The translations under genes and the position numbers were made by a program. Positions 1 to 7,524 of a DNA stretch of 22,973 bases are shown here, piece after piece. The DNA is from JBQTJJ01 sp052387235. GTDB taxonomy: Bacteria > Actinomycetota > Acidimicrobiia > Acidimicrobiales > GCA-2861595. The first letter of the stretch is position 1; each line of letters begins with the position of its first letter. The notes beneath the pieces are model-generated. The model searched no databases and was not told the DNA's origin. It saw nothing but the letters and a program-made list of their open reading frames with translations. The stretch spans positions 1-22,973 of the forward strand of contig JBQTJJ010000040.1 of NCBI GenBank assembly GCA_052387235.1. Direction: 5' to 3'.

Positions 1-663
1 CGCCCCGCCGACCTCTCGGACTTCCCGGGCGCGCAGGACGACGTCGGCGACGTGCGGGGTGTCGGGCGGCGGGTCGAGGCGCGGCTCGACGGCATGGCGC
101 TCGACCGCGAAGTCGCCACCGAGCAGCGCGAGGAGGTCGCCGGGGCCGACGTAGTCGACCGGGTCGACGCCCCGCGACCTCATGTGCTCGCGGTGGTGGT
201 CGTCGAGGTCGTGGTAGACGGCGAGCAGCAGCCCGCCAGGGCGCACCGTTCCCAGCAACGCCCGCACGGCGTCGTCGCCGGCGGCCTTCGGCAGCGCCGG
301 GTACTGCATCGACAGCAGGTCGAACGAGCGGGCCGGGAAGGGGGCCAGGAGGGCGTCCCCGCAGATCCACTCGACGGCGACGCCGGCCTGCCTGGCGGTG
401 TCCCGCTCCCGGGCCAGGGCGACATGGGAGATGTCGATCGCGGTGACCTTCCAGCCCCGCCGGGCCAGCCAGATCGCGTCGGCGCCCTCACCACAACCGA
501 CGTCGAGCGCCCTGCCCGGGACCAGGTCGGCTACGTCGGCGACGAGCCGCCCGTTCGGCCGCCCGCTCCACATCGCCCCGTCGGACTCGCCGTACCGCGT
601 GTCCCACTCGGCCGCCGGTGGCGCGGACCCGAATCGCTGCTCGCCATGTCCGTGCTGGTGCAC
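1..663 (-). CDS. Class I SAM-dependent methyltransferase (3' end beyond the left edge)
   Basis: The minus-strand frame reads as a Rossmann-fold methyltransferase. An N-terminal segment with EWDTRYGESDGAMWSGRPNG leads to the SAM-binding motif I LDVGCGEGADAIWLARRGW. The acidic end of strand 2 follows (VTAIDIS), then an acidic loop (CGDALLAPF), a motif IV-like FDLLSMQYPAL and a post-motif GTVRPGGLLLAVYHD. About 220 residues are visible, close to full length for a small-molecule or TehB-like methyltransferase, so only a few C-terminal residues may be missing. The substrate cannot be told from sequence. I chose the GTG at 663 because TACCGT at 676-671 is a TANNNT -10 element 7 nt upstream, implying a leaderless message. 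A GTG at 672 in the same frame is the alternative. No in-frame start lies further upstream. The His-rich start (HQHGHG) could bind metal, which is speculation. Confidence 0.85.
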   Translation of the reverse strand, partial: MHQHGHGEQRFGSAPPAAEWDTRYGESDGAMWSGRPNGRLVADVADLVPGRALDVGCGEGADAIWLARRGWKVTAIDISHVALARERDTARQAGVAVEWICGDALLAPFPARSFDLLSMQYPALPKAAGDDAVRALLGTVRPGGLLLAVYHDLDDHHREHMRSRGVDPVDYVGPGDLLALLGGDFAVERHAVEPRLDPPPDTPHVADVVLRAREVREVGGA

Positions 664-670
664 GATGGGC

Positions 671-676
671 ACGGTA
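671..676 (-). promoter_or_regulatory. Probable -10 element of a leaderless methyltransferase transcript
   Basis: TACCGT fits the actinobacterial TANNNT -10 pattern and lies 7 nt before the in-frame GTG at 663. No Shine-Dalgarno sequence is visible before either candidate start. Confidence 0.35.
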
Positions 677-915
677 GGCCGCCGGCGGGCTGGCGACGGG
701 GCCCGGTGCTGGTGCGCCGCACTCGATGCGTGCGGCGCGCACGGGTCGCGCCGCGTGGGACCTCGTTGCGTGCGATCCCGGGGCTGCTGGCGACGTCCGG
801 TCGGGGATGGTCGCCATGTGCAGCACCGGCGATGCCGGAGCCGTCGAGGAGGGCTGTACATCCCGGCTACCTCGATCTAGCTTCAGGGCTGACTCGACGG
901 GATGAGGAGGCGCTC

Positions 916-1194
916 ATGTACGCGATGGTCGGCACCAGCAAGCTCAACTTCGAGAACCCCGACGACGCAGCTCAGATGGCCAACGGCATCCTTTCCACCC
1001 TCCGCGGCGCACCCGGGTTCGTGACCGGCTCATTCGCCCGGTCCACCGACGGCAACCATGGCCGGAGCATGATCCTGTTCGGCACCGAGGAGCAGGCCAG
1101 GGCGGCTGCCGAGAGTGCCCGGGCCAGCATCCCTGCCGATGGCCCAGTCGAGATCGTGTCGATCGAGGTGTACGAGGTGGTTGCCCACGCCTGA
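916..1194 (+). CDS. Small ABM-like dimeric alpha-beta barrel protein
   Basis: This 92-residue protein starts at an ATG 5 nt after the strong ribosome binding site GAGGAGG. It has the beta-alpha-beta-beta-alpha-beta pattern of a ferredoxin-like dimeric barrel. A first strand MYAMVGTSKL is followed by an amphipathic helix (residues 16-30) and the turn GAPGFVTGSFARSTDG, which is typical of antibiotic biosynthesis monooxygenase (ABM) and related domains. Then come a strand SMILFGTEEQ, a second helix (60-72) and a final strand EIVSIEVYEVV. ABM-like proteins include quinone monooxygenases and heme-degrading enzymes, but many have unknown roles, and no catalytic residue here decides the question. 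It converges with the LVIVD gene at 1198, with only 3 bp between the stop codons. The 250 bp upstream, between this gene and the divergent methyltransferase, hold no gene. Confidence 0.8.
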   Translation: MYAMVGTSKLNFENPDDAAQMANGILSTLRGAPGFVTGSFARSTDGNHGRSMILFGTEEQARAAAESARASIPADGPVEIVSIEVYEVVAHA

Positions 1195-1197
1195 CCG

Positions 1198-2601
1198 TCA
1201 GCCGATGCTGAAGTCCTGGGTCTGGGGGTTCGAGGAGGGCAGCCGAATGGCACCCGCCATGGCGCGGTCGCTCACCCGAAAGACGTGGAGCCCCTTGGTG
1301 ATGTCCGACTCGTAGACGAAGTTGTTGTAGTAGTACGACGACCAGGCTCCGGCCGCCTCGTTGACCACCGCTCCGGCGGGCGTGACGACCGTGCCGAAGG
1401 GGGCCGGGTCCGACCAGGCCAACGTGGCGGGGTTGGCCGGGTCGGTGAAGTCCACCACCCACGTGCCCGCCTGGTAGTGGCCGCCCACGGCCACGTAGCG
1501 GCCGCTGCGCAACGGCACCACGTTGTAGTTGTGCACCGTGCAGTTCTCGGTGGCGGACTGCGCCCGGGGAAGTACCCACTGGCCGAGCTTCGCGCCGGTG
1601 TCGGCGTCGTAGAAGAACATGCTCTTGTCGACGGCGGGGTCGGAGCCTTCGCACTCCGGCTCCACGCCGCCACCCGGCTCCCAGCCGGCCGCGATGACCT
1701 CGCCGTCCCACGTGAAGGCGGCAGAGTGCCAGCGCCCGTTGGTGCCGGCCTGGCCCACGCCGGGCTCGCTGATCGAGTAGAGGAAGGCGGGGTCCTCCGG
1801 CGAGCCACCCGGCGTGGCGTTGGCACCGATGTCGAAGACGTTGATCGTGTCGGCGCTGGCGCACACCGCCTTGTTCACGTCTCCGAGGATGACGCCGGCG
1901 TCGTGGCAACCGGTTCGCACGCCTGTGGCCGGCCCGGCAAGGGGCTCACGGCGCAGGAGGGTGGCTCCCGCCGGGTTGGCGAGGGGCACCGAGATCACGT
2001 CCATGAAGTCGCCGACGGGGTCGTCGTTCGCCTGGGTGCCGTTGACGCAGCCTGCGCTGCTCGAATTGTTGCTGTAGACGATGAGCTGCCCGGCCGAGAC
2101 GCCGGCGGCCGTGGCGGTGTGCGATCCGCACGGCAGCGCAACCGACGCCACCAGGTCGGGGTCGGCCAGGTTGGAGACGTCGAACACGTGGACACCCTCC
2201 CAGCCAGCCGGGACCGTCTCGCCGTCGCACAGGCGCGCCGTGGCCTTCTTCGAGTTCCACGACCGGACGAGGATGTCGCCGTGCACGACGATGTCGCCCT
2301 GGTCGCCGTTGCAGCCCTGGTGGACGATCTCAACGGGATTGTCGGGGTCGGCGACGTCGATGACGCGGAACCCGTCGAAGTTCCCCTGGAAGGCGATGTT
2401 GCCCCGGAACGCCAGGTCGGAGCTGATGTGGCGGGCGCCGTCGGGCGCGCCGAGGAACGTGGCGGCGTGGACGCTGTGGCCCTTGGCGTGGATGTTCCCC
2501 GTGTGCTCCCGAGTGGCGTGGTCGGCGCCGGCTGTCCCCGACACGGCCGATGCGCCGGCTACCAGGGCGATGGCGGTCAACAGGCGGGAAACGCGTGCCA
2601 C
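1198..2601 (-). CDS. Secreted LVIVD-repeat protein
   Basis: This is a 467-residue secreted protein with a signal peptide at residues 1-26 (basic MARVSR, a hydrophobic core, then SGTAGA before DHAT). The mature part carries LVIVD-type repeats, whose signature is a strand ending in VIDVADPDNP or VDFTDPANP. Clear copies lie around 61-95, in the DVSNLADPDLVASV segment and in the VVDFTDPANPATLAW segment. LVIVD repeats are thought to build beta-propellers on the cell surface, and their function is largely unknown. The GTG at 2601 is preferred because GGAGGT lies 6 nt before it and the signal peptide begins there; an ATG at 2643 would add 14 residues and spoil the signal peptide. It is the last of five co-oriented genes, 150 bp after the PepSY gene, and has its own likely promoter. 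It is a paralogue of the LVIVD gene at 5425-7359. Confidence 0.88.
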   Translation of the reverse strand: MARVSRLLTAIALVAGASAVSGTAGADHATREHTGNIHAKGHSVHAATFLGAPDGARHISSDLAFRGNIAFQGNFDGFRVIDVADPDNPVEIVHQGCNGDQGDIVVHGDILVRSWNSKKATARLCDGETVPAGWEGVHVFDVSNLADPDLVASVALPCGSHTATAAGVSAGQLIVYSNNSSSAGCVNGTQANDDPVGDFMDVISVPLANPAGATLLRREPLAGPATGVRTGCHDAGVILGDVNKAVCASADTINVFDIGANATPGGSPEDPAFLYSISEPGVGQAGTNGRWHSAAFTWDGEVIAAGWEPGGGVEPECEGSDPAVDKSMFFYDADTGAKLGQWVLPRAQSATENCTVHNYNVVPLRSGRYVAVGGHYQAGTWVVDFTDPANPATLAWSDPAPFGTVVTPAGAVVNEAAGAWSSYYYNNFVYESDITKGLHVFRVSDRAMAGAIRLPSSNPQTQDFSIG

Positions 2602-2640
2602 GGCCGCACCTCCAAGCTCGTGGCGGCCCCTGAGGCCGCT

Positions 2641-2680
2641 CACTCTGTCGAGTGTTCTACCGGGTCCCAGCCGATGTCAA
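2641..2680 (-). promoter_or_regulatory. Candidate promoter with start-site dyad for the LVIVD gene
   Basis: On the minus strand a perfect -35 hexamer TTGACA (2680-2675) is followed after 15 bp by TAGAAC (2659-2654). Just downstream sits the inverted repeat CACTC-N4-GAGTG (2641-2654), which would lie at the transcription start and could bind a regulator. The spacer is short for a standard sigma-A promoter. No CTGAAC repeat is present here, so this gene may not share the control of its upstream neighbours. Confidence 0.45.
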
Positions 2681-2751
2681 GAGGTCCGACCGCCGGGAAG
2701 GCCGACGAAGCCCTTTACGCCGGCAGCCGACCGGGCACCTGCCGTTCCACA

Positions 2752-3081
2752 TCAGTCGTCGTCGCCGTCGGGCTCGTCTTCGAGGTCATCCCGATCGCCT
2801 TCAGTCGTGAGGACGTTGAAGTCCTCGTCGAGGTGGACGTCGACCTGGGACCCGTCCTCCAAGGTGACCTCCACCTCGTAGTGGCCCTCTTCGTCGCCGA
2901 CCTCGGTGTCGCTCACCCGGCCCCCACCTGCGGCCTCCAGGGCAGCCGTCGAGGCCCGTTCGTAGGCAGCGCCGGTGATGGGTTCATCGCCGTCACCGCC
3001 GGCGGCCGCGAGCCCGGCGGTGGTGCCTCCGCCCAGTGCCACCGCCACCACTCCGGCGATCAACAGCTTCTTCCTTCGCAT
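2752..3081 (-). CDS. PepSY-domain secreted or membrane-anchored protein
   Basis: This 109-residue protein has a basic start (MRRKK), a hydrophobic segment at residues 6-27 acting as signal or anchor, and one PepSY-like domain at about 35-92. Typical PepSY features are ITGAAYERASTAALEAAGGGRV followed by strands HYEVEVTLEDGSQVDVHLDEDFNVL. The C-terminus is strongly acidic. The ATG at 3081 is chosen because AGGAGG lies 5 nt upstream; the longer frame from 3105 adds only residues before the ribosome binding site. PepSY proteins are commonly encoded next to two-component systems and are thought to modulate proteases or sensors in the envelope. Here the gene lies 68 bp after the histidine kinase and is preceded by the same CTGAAC repeats as the response regulator, so it is probably a target or feedback element of that system (inference). 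Confidence 0.85.
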   Translation of the reverse strand: MRRKKLLIAGVVAVALGGGTTAGLAAAGGDGDEPITGAAYERASTAALEAAGGGRVSDTEVGDEEGHYEVEVTLEDGSQVDVHLDEDFNVLTTEGDRDDLEDEPDGDDD

Positions 3082-3129
3082 CTGAGCCTCCTGTGGGTCG
3101 TGCACACGTCGAAACGTGCCAGGGACGCA

Positions 3130-3146
3130 CTGAACAACGCCTGAAC
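3130..3146 (-). promoter_or_regulatory. CTGAAC direct repeat (probable OmpR-family operator) before the PepSY gene
   Basis: CTGAAC occurs at 3130-3135 and again at 3141-3146 on the plus strand (GTTCAG on the coding strand). The copies are 11 bp apart, the hexamer-N5-hexamer layout recognised by tandem OmpR/PhoB winged helices. The flanking sequence TGCGTCC is also shared with the site in front of the response regulator. The repeat lies 49-65 bp upstream of the PepSY start codon. Confidence 0.6.
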
Positions 3147-3149
3147 AGC

Positions 3150-4571
3150 TCAGCCAGCAGCCGGCAGGGCGAGCTCGATGCGGGCTCCGCCCAGCGCGCT
3201 GTCACGAGCCGCGACCGTCCCGCCGTGAGCGGTCGCGACCTCCTGCACGATGGCGAGTCCCAGCCCGGTGCCACCGGTGTCGCGGGCTCGGGCGTCGTCG
3301 AGCCGCACGAACCGCTCGAACACGTTCGTCCGCTCGGCCGCGGGGATACCGGGCCCGTCGTCGTCGACGGCCAGGTGGACGATGCCGGCTGACTCGGCCA
3401 CCGTGAGGGCGACGACGGTCCGGGCGTGGCGGGCGGCGTTGTCCCCGAGGTTGCGCAAGGCCCGAGCCAGCAGGGGCCGGTCACCCTTCACCCTTCCCGC
3501 CGCCACGCCCGAGGTGTCGACGCGCAGGTCGGTTGTGTCCCGCAGCCGGCGTGCCTCGTCGAGGGCGAGGTCATCGACGTCCACTTCCCGGGGTTCTACG
3601 GCGAGGGTGCGTTCGTCGGCCCGAGCGACGAGGAGGAGGTCGTCGACGAGCCGCTGCAGCCGATGAGCGTCGACGACGACCTCGCTCGCCAGGTCGCCCA
3701 CCGACGTGGCCGCGGGGTGCGCCGCTGCCACCTCTGCGTGCTGGCGGATGGCCGCAACGGGACTTCGCAACTCGTGCGAGGCGTCGGACACGAACAGTCG
3801 CTGGCGCTGCTGGCCGCGGTCAAGCCGGTCGAGCATCGCGTTCAGCGTGCTGGCCAGCCGGGCGACCTCATCGGTGCCGCCCGGCACGGCCACCCTCCGG
3901 TCGAGCGCGCTGGACGTGATCCCCTCGACCTCGCGGCGCATGGCCTCCACCGGGGCGAGCGCCCGGCCGACCAGCACCCACGCCGAGGCGCCGAGCACCA
4001 CCAGGAGGACAGGCACGCCCACCACCAGCACGCCGGCCAGGGCTCCGGCGGGCTCGTCGACGATGTCGAAGGACCGCCCGGCGAGGACCAGGACATCACC
4101 GGAGCCGGTGTCCGCGGCGCGGGCGGCCACCATGAAGTCCTCCTCCTCGGACGTTTCGTCCCCCGGCTCGTGCTCGGCGACGCGCACGTCGTCGACCCGC
4201 CGGGCGGCGCCGAGCGGTACCGGGGCCACCCTGGTCGGATCGGCGAGGTTGGGGCTGGCGGCCAGCACGGCACCAGAGGGGTCGACGACCAGCACGAAGC
4301 TCTCGTCGTCATCGCCGGCGACCAGCACCGAGTCGACCGCGGTGCCGGACTTCAACGCTGCGGCCACGTCGTCGGCGCGCAGCTCGGCCGTTCGGCCGAT
4401 CTCGTCGGTGAGCGATCGACGCAACGAGAGCACCAGGCCGGCCGCGCCGACGACCAGGGCGAAGGCGACGATCAGCATCGCCAGCAGCGTGGTCCTCACC
4501 CGGACCGTCCCCAGGCGGGCGCGCCAGCCGGTGGCGGCGGGGCGCGGGCGGACGCCGCGGTCAGCCACCAT
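3150..4571 (-). CDS. Two-component sensor histidine kinase
   Basis: This 473-residue sensor has transmembrane segment 1 at about 27-50, an extracytoplasmic domain at about 51-175 with an acidic patch (EPGDETSEEED), transmembrane segment 2 at about 177-201, and a HAMP domain at about 202-255. The HisKA domain carries the H-box SDASHELRSPVAAIRQH with phospho-acceptor His266. The HATPase_c domain has N-box RNLGDNAARHAR (about 373-384), G1 DDDGPGIP (403-410) and G2 GGTGLGLAIV (433-442). The start ATG at 4571 overlaps the end of the response regulator by 11 bp, indicating translational coupling; a longer frame that runs back through the regulator gene is an artefact. The stimulus is unknown. The sensor layout and the following PepSY gene suggest envelope or metal stress sensing, which is inference. 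The phosphorelay partner is the regulator at 4561-5238. Confidence 0.93.
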   Translation of the reverse strand: MVADRGVRPRPAATGWRARLGTVRVRTTLLAMLIVAFALVVGAAGLVLSLRRSLTDEIGRTAELRADDVAAALKSGTAVDSVLVAGDDDESFVLVVDPSGAVLAASPNLADPTRVAPVPLGAARRVDDVRVAEHEPGDETSEEEDFMVAARAADTGSGDVLVLAGRSFDIVDEPAGALAGVLVVGVPVLLVVLGASAWVLVGRALAPVEAMRREVEGITSSALDRRVAVPGGTDEVARLASTLNAMLDRLDRGQQRQRLFVSDASHELRSPVAAIRQHAEVAAAHPAATSVGDLASEVVVDAHRLQRLVDDLLLVARADERTLAVEPREVDVDDLALDEARRLRDTTDLRVDTSGVAAGRVKGDRPLLARALRNLGDNAARHARTVVALTVAESAGIVHLAVDDDGPGIPAAERTNVFERFVRLDDARARDTGGTGLGLAIVQEVATAHGGTVAARDSALGGARIELALPAAG

Positions 4572-5238
4572 CGTCGCGGAGGCGGTACCCAGCGCCCCGC
4601 ACCGTCTCGATCGACGCTCGACCGAACCGCTCGTCGACCTTGTGCCGAAGCCGACGGATGTAGACCTCGACGATGTTCGGGTCGCCCTCGAAGTCGTAGT
4701 CCCACACGCGGTCGAGGATCTCCCGCTTGGAGGCCACGTCGCCGGGTTGGCGGAGGAGGAACTCCAGGACGGAGAACTCGCGGGGAGTGAGGTGGACCGG
4801 GTTGCCGCCGCGCTGTACCCGGCGGGTGGCAGGATCCAGGGTGAGGTCACCCGCCGCCAGCACCACGGGGCGGGCCGGCGCACCTCTGCGCACCAGCGCC
4901 CGCAGCCGGGCGAGGAGCACAACGTAGGAGAACGGCTTCACCAGGTAGTCGTCGGCGCCGCTGTCGAGCGCTTCTGCCTGATCCCACTCGCCGTCCTTTG
5001 CCGTCAGCATCAGGATCGGCGTCCAGTTGCCTTCCTCCCGGAGCGACGAACAGATCCGGAAGCCGTTTATCCCCGGCAGCATGATGTCGAGCACGATCAC
5101 GTCGTACGGGTGCTCTCGTGCCTGCCAGAGTCCGTCGGTGCCGTCGAGGGCGACATCGACGGCGAAGCCCTCCGCCTCCAAGCCCTTCTTCAACCCCGAG
5201 GCCAGCCGCTTCTCGTCCTCGACCACGAGTACCCGCAC
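4561..5238 (-). CDS. OmpR/PhoB-family response regulator
   Basis: This is a 225-residue regulator. The receiver domain (1-117) shows the acidic pocket VVEDE (E7, D8), the phospho-acceptor Asp51 in VLDIMLPG, the Thr79 switch and Lys101 in VKPFS. The C-terminal winged helix (about 128-222) has the usual LTPREFSVLEFLLRQPGDVASKREILDRVW, the recognition-helix region NIVEVYIRRLRHKVD and the final hairpin VRGAGYRLR. I chose the GTG at 5238 because the family signature VRVLVVEDE begins there, and a CATCCT -10-like element sits 6 nt upstream, suggesting a leaderless message. The ATG at 5298 would add 20 unrelated residues. Three CTGAA(C/T) repeats at 5261-5288 occupy the -35 region, so autoregulation is likely. 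It forms an operon with the overlapping kinase gene. Confidence 0.93.
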   Translation of the reverse strand: MRVLVVEDEKRLASGLKKGLEAEGFAVDVALDGTDGLWQAREHPYDVIVLDIMLPGINGFRICSSLREEGNWTPILMLTAKDGEWDQAEALDSGADDYLVKPFSYVVLLARLRALVRRGAPARPVVLAAGDLTLDPATRRVQRGGNPVHLTPREFSVLEFLLRQPGDVASKREILDRVWDYDFEGDPNIVEVYIRRLRHKVDERFGRASIETVRGAGYRLRDDGG

Positions 5239-5260
5239 ATGTACAGGATGACGGACGCAC

Positions 5261-5288
5261 CTGAATCCGGCCTGAACGCTCGCTGAAC
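5261..5288 (-). promoter_or_regulatory. Triple CTGAA(C/T) repeat, probable autoregulatory site of the response regulator
   Basis: CTGAAT (5261-5266), CTGAAC (5272-5277) and CTGAAC (5283-5288) lie exactly 11 bp apart on the plus strand. If transcription starts at the GTG at 5238, the middle copy covers -34 to -39. That is the position where OmpR-family activators usually replace a weak -35. The same motif, with the same TGCGTCC flank, precedes the PepSY gene. Confidence 0.65.
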
Positions 5289-5424
5289 CGTGGTCCACGA
5301 GTTCCCGACGTGTTCGACCCCAGGGTGGACCCGTTCCGGTCCCGCACCCGGTCAGCCGGGCCCTGGGCGAACCTTCAGGGGTATCGGCCGCCCGCCGCTG
5401 GTCCCGCCGCCGGGCGGGCTCGGC

Positions 5425-7359
5425 TCACGGGTCGCGGAAGATGAACAGCCCGTAGTCGCGGTCGCTGGCGAGGATGAGCTGCTCGTCGCCCTGCACGTCC
5501 GGGTCGTCGGCCGGGTTGGCGACGACCTCGACGCCCCAGAGGTTGTTCCCGTCCGGATCGAGGTAGCTGCCCACCTCCACCAGCTCGCACGTGGTGGTGT
5601 CGCCCGGGTCGGTGCACTGGATCTGCAGCGCCACCAGGCCGCCGGCGTAGTACGACAGGTAGGCGAGGCTCGGGTCGGTGGGGTCGGTGGCCACCTCGTG
5701 CACGGTGAGGTCGCCGAAGCCCGACGCGTAGGCCGGGTCCATGGCCTCGGGGATGGCGAAGGTGTCGAGCTCCTGGCCCGTGGCGGCGTCGAACAGGTGC
5801 ACGTACCCCCAGCCGTCGAAGGTGGTGGCGACGGTGACACGGTCGCCCACCGTGCCGACGGAGGGAACGGCCTCGGGATAGGTGAAGTTGTCGGCGGCGT
5901 CCGGGTCGTCGAACAGCTCGTGCATGGCCCGGTGGCCCACGCACAGCGCCGGGATCTCGACGTCGAAGACGTGGCCCATGCTGCCGCAGAGGTACGTGTC
6001 GGGCCCCTCGCCGCCGAGCGCGCCGCGGTGGTGGTTGGCGATGATCACGGCGTCGTACCCGAGCAGCTGGGCCGTCTCGACCTTCTCGGAGAACAGGCAG
6101 GCTCCCCCGGACCGGCTCGGATCGTCCAACGGACCGCGCTGCAGCACGAGGATGGCCTCCTCGCCGCCGGCGAGCGTGAGCGTCGAGGCGGAGGGGATCG
6201 ACCCGCGGTCGGCCGGGCACCCGTAGCCGCCGAAGACGGTGGGCCCGTCCAGGGTGCCGTCCTCGAGCTCCCGGACGGGCACGGTCCAGGAGAACTCGCC
6301 GGCGTCGTACAGGCCCCCGTCGTCGGTGGAGATCTGGGAGCGGTGCGGGGCGAAGTCCTCGTCGGTGCCGATGAAGAAGCGGTTGTCGGCGGTGAACTCG
6401 GCCTGATGGGCGTTGCCCTCGGGCGTGAGGGAGACGCCGGTCTGCTCGAGCAGTTCCGGGTCGACGGCGGCGAAGTCGGTGTCGAAGAGGACGTCGGGGC
6501 TCGCCGGGTCCGTCACGTCCAGCAGCACGTAGCCGCCGTCCCAGTAGGAGGCGATCATGATGCACCTGCCGGCGTAGGTGCCGGTCGCCATGCACTTGAC
6601 CGTCATGTCGTGGAGGTTGGAGGTGGCCAGGTTGAGGGCGGGTTGGGCGACCCCGAACTCGTTGAGGTCCAGCTCCGCGATCTGGCGGGGTCGACGGGGA
6701 TTGGTGATGTCGAAGATGTCCAGGTCGGCGAGGTCCTCCTCGTCCTGGAGCACCAGGTAGGCGCTGGTGGACCCCGGCGGCTGCCAGACGAAGGCGCTGT
6801 GCGTCTGGTGGGTGTCGCTCCTCGTGCGCTCGCCCCAGCCCAGGCCCAGCTTCACCGGCTTCAGCGGGTCGGTGACGTCGTACAGCATGAACCCGCCCTT
6901 GTAGTTCTTGCCGCACGCCTCCGCGTTCATGACGAGCATGTCGCCGCTGAACATGGAGGTCTCGACGTGCAGGACCTGCATCCCCTCGCCCGGGCGCGTG
7001 TCCTGCGGCATCGGGATGAAATTGACCTCCTGCGGGTTGGCGGGATCGGAGATGTCGATCACCCAGGCGCCCGCGTCGGGGCTGGTGACGCCTCCGCGCT
7101 CGGGTCCGGCGCAGTCGGGCTCGCCCCAGTTGGCGAGGTAGGCGTAATTGCCGAAGGCGGCCACGTCGGCCACCAGGCCCTCCGTCTGGGTCACCTCGAG
7201 CTGGCCGACCAGCTCGATCTTCCCCTCGGCGCCGGTCCCGAGCAGGTGTCCCTCGTTTTCGCCGTGCTGGCCGGGATGGGCAACCGCGGGTGCCGGCGGA
7301 CCCCCTACGAGCAACCACGCTGCCGCGAGTGCGATAGCAACCTGCGCCGTCTTCCGCAT
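5425..7359 (-). CDS. Secreted LVIVD-repeat protein with a PA-like insert
   Basis: This 644-residue secreted protein has a signal peptide at 1-27 (MRKTA, hydrophobic core, PAVA before HPG). LVIVD repeats are recognisable at about 60-112 (WVIDISDPANP), 150-172 (MLYDVTDPLKP), 205-231 (DIFDITNPRRP) and 255-290 (VLLDVTDPASP). Residues about 375-485 differ: CPADRG, then AILVLQRGP, CLFSEKVETAQLLGYDAVIIANH and IPALCVG look like a protease-associated (PA) domain, a fold that usually binds peptides or sits in secreted peptidases. Propeller-like repeats resume to the C-terminus. Conserved cysteines in the insert (380, 421, 458, 473) may form disulfides. The start at 7359 has AGGAGG 7 nt upstream. It heads the minus-strand block that contains the two-component system. 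No peptidase motif is visible, so a ligand-binding or adhesive surface role is the best guess. Confidence 0.88.
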   Translation of the reverse strand: MRKTAQVAIALAAAWLLVGGPPAPAVAHPGQHGENEGHLLGTGAEGKIELVGQLEVTQTEGLVADVAAFGNYAYLANWGEPDCAGPERGGVTSPDAGAWVIDISDPANPQEVNFIPMPQDTRPGEGMQVLHVETSMFSGDMLVMNAEACGKNYKGGFMLYDVTDPLKPVKLGLGWGERTRSDTHQTHSAFVWQPPGSTSAYLVLQDEEDLADLDIFDITNPRRPRQIAELDLNEFGVAQPALNLATSNLHDMTVKCMATGTYAGRCIMIASYWDGGYVLLDVTDPASPDVLFDTDFAAVDPELLEQTGVSLTPEGNAHQAEFTADNRFFIGTDEDFAPHRSQISTDDGGLYDAGEFSWTVPVRELEDGTLDGPTVFGGYGCPADRGSIPSASTLTLAGGEEAILVLQRGPLDDPSRSGGACLFSEKVETAQLLGYDAVIIANHHRGALGGEGPDTYLCGSMGHVFDVEIPALCVGHRAMHELFDDPDAADNFTYPEAVPSVGTVGDRVTVATTFDGWGYVHLFDAATGQELDTFAIPEAMDPAYASGFGDLTVHEVATDPTDPSLAYLSYYAGGLVALQIQCTDPGDTTTCELVEVGSYLDPDGNNLWGVEVVANPADDPDVQGDEQLILASDRDYGLFIFRDP

Positions 7360-7499
7360 CGGGGGTCCTCCTCGGCGTCGCCTCGCCCCCGTTCTGCCCG
7401 GGGACAATTCCACCTAATCCTTCCATCCCCGGAATCTCCGCGCCAGGGGCGCTGCTGCCCTCGGGGCGGAGCGAGAAGAACTAGTCAACCAGGGCGCGC

Positions 7500-7517
7500 C
7501 TAGTGCCGATGCACTAG
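7500..7517. promoter_or_regulatory. Perfect 18-bp dyad upstream of the riboswitch; possible promoter or operator
   Basis: CTAGTGC (7500-7506) and GCACTAG (7511-7517) form a perfect inverted repeat around CGAT. A related ACTAGT lies at 7480-7485. Inside the dyad, GCCGAT (7505-7510) preceded by TCAA (7485-7488) at 16 bp resembles a sigma-28-type promoter (TAAA-N15-GCCGATAA), and the start would fall just before the riboswitch. Both readings are weak on their own. The 7360-7524 interval holds no gene and should also contain the promoter of the divergent LVIVD gene. Confidence 0.4.
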
Positions 7518-7524
7518 CCACCCA

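Noticed and set aside
52..915. Long N-terminal extension of the ABM-like protein
   Set aside because: It is antisense to the methyltransferase in codon register. A strong ribosome binding site lies just before the ATG at 916.
1285..3144. A 619-codon plus-strand frame opposite the smaller LVIVD and PepSY genes
   Set aside because: It spans two well-supported minus-strand genes and their promoter region, and has no recognisable domain.
4572..4922. N-terminal extension of the histidine kinase frame
   Set aside because: It overlaps the DNA-binding domain of the response regulator. The start at 4571 gives a normal kinase.
5290..7503. A 737-codon plus-strand frame opposite the larger LVIVD gene
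   Set aside because: It is an antisense shadow rich in Val/Gly/Glu/His without a ribosome binding site or domain. The minus strand has a signal peptide and LVIVD repeats.
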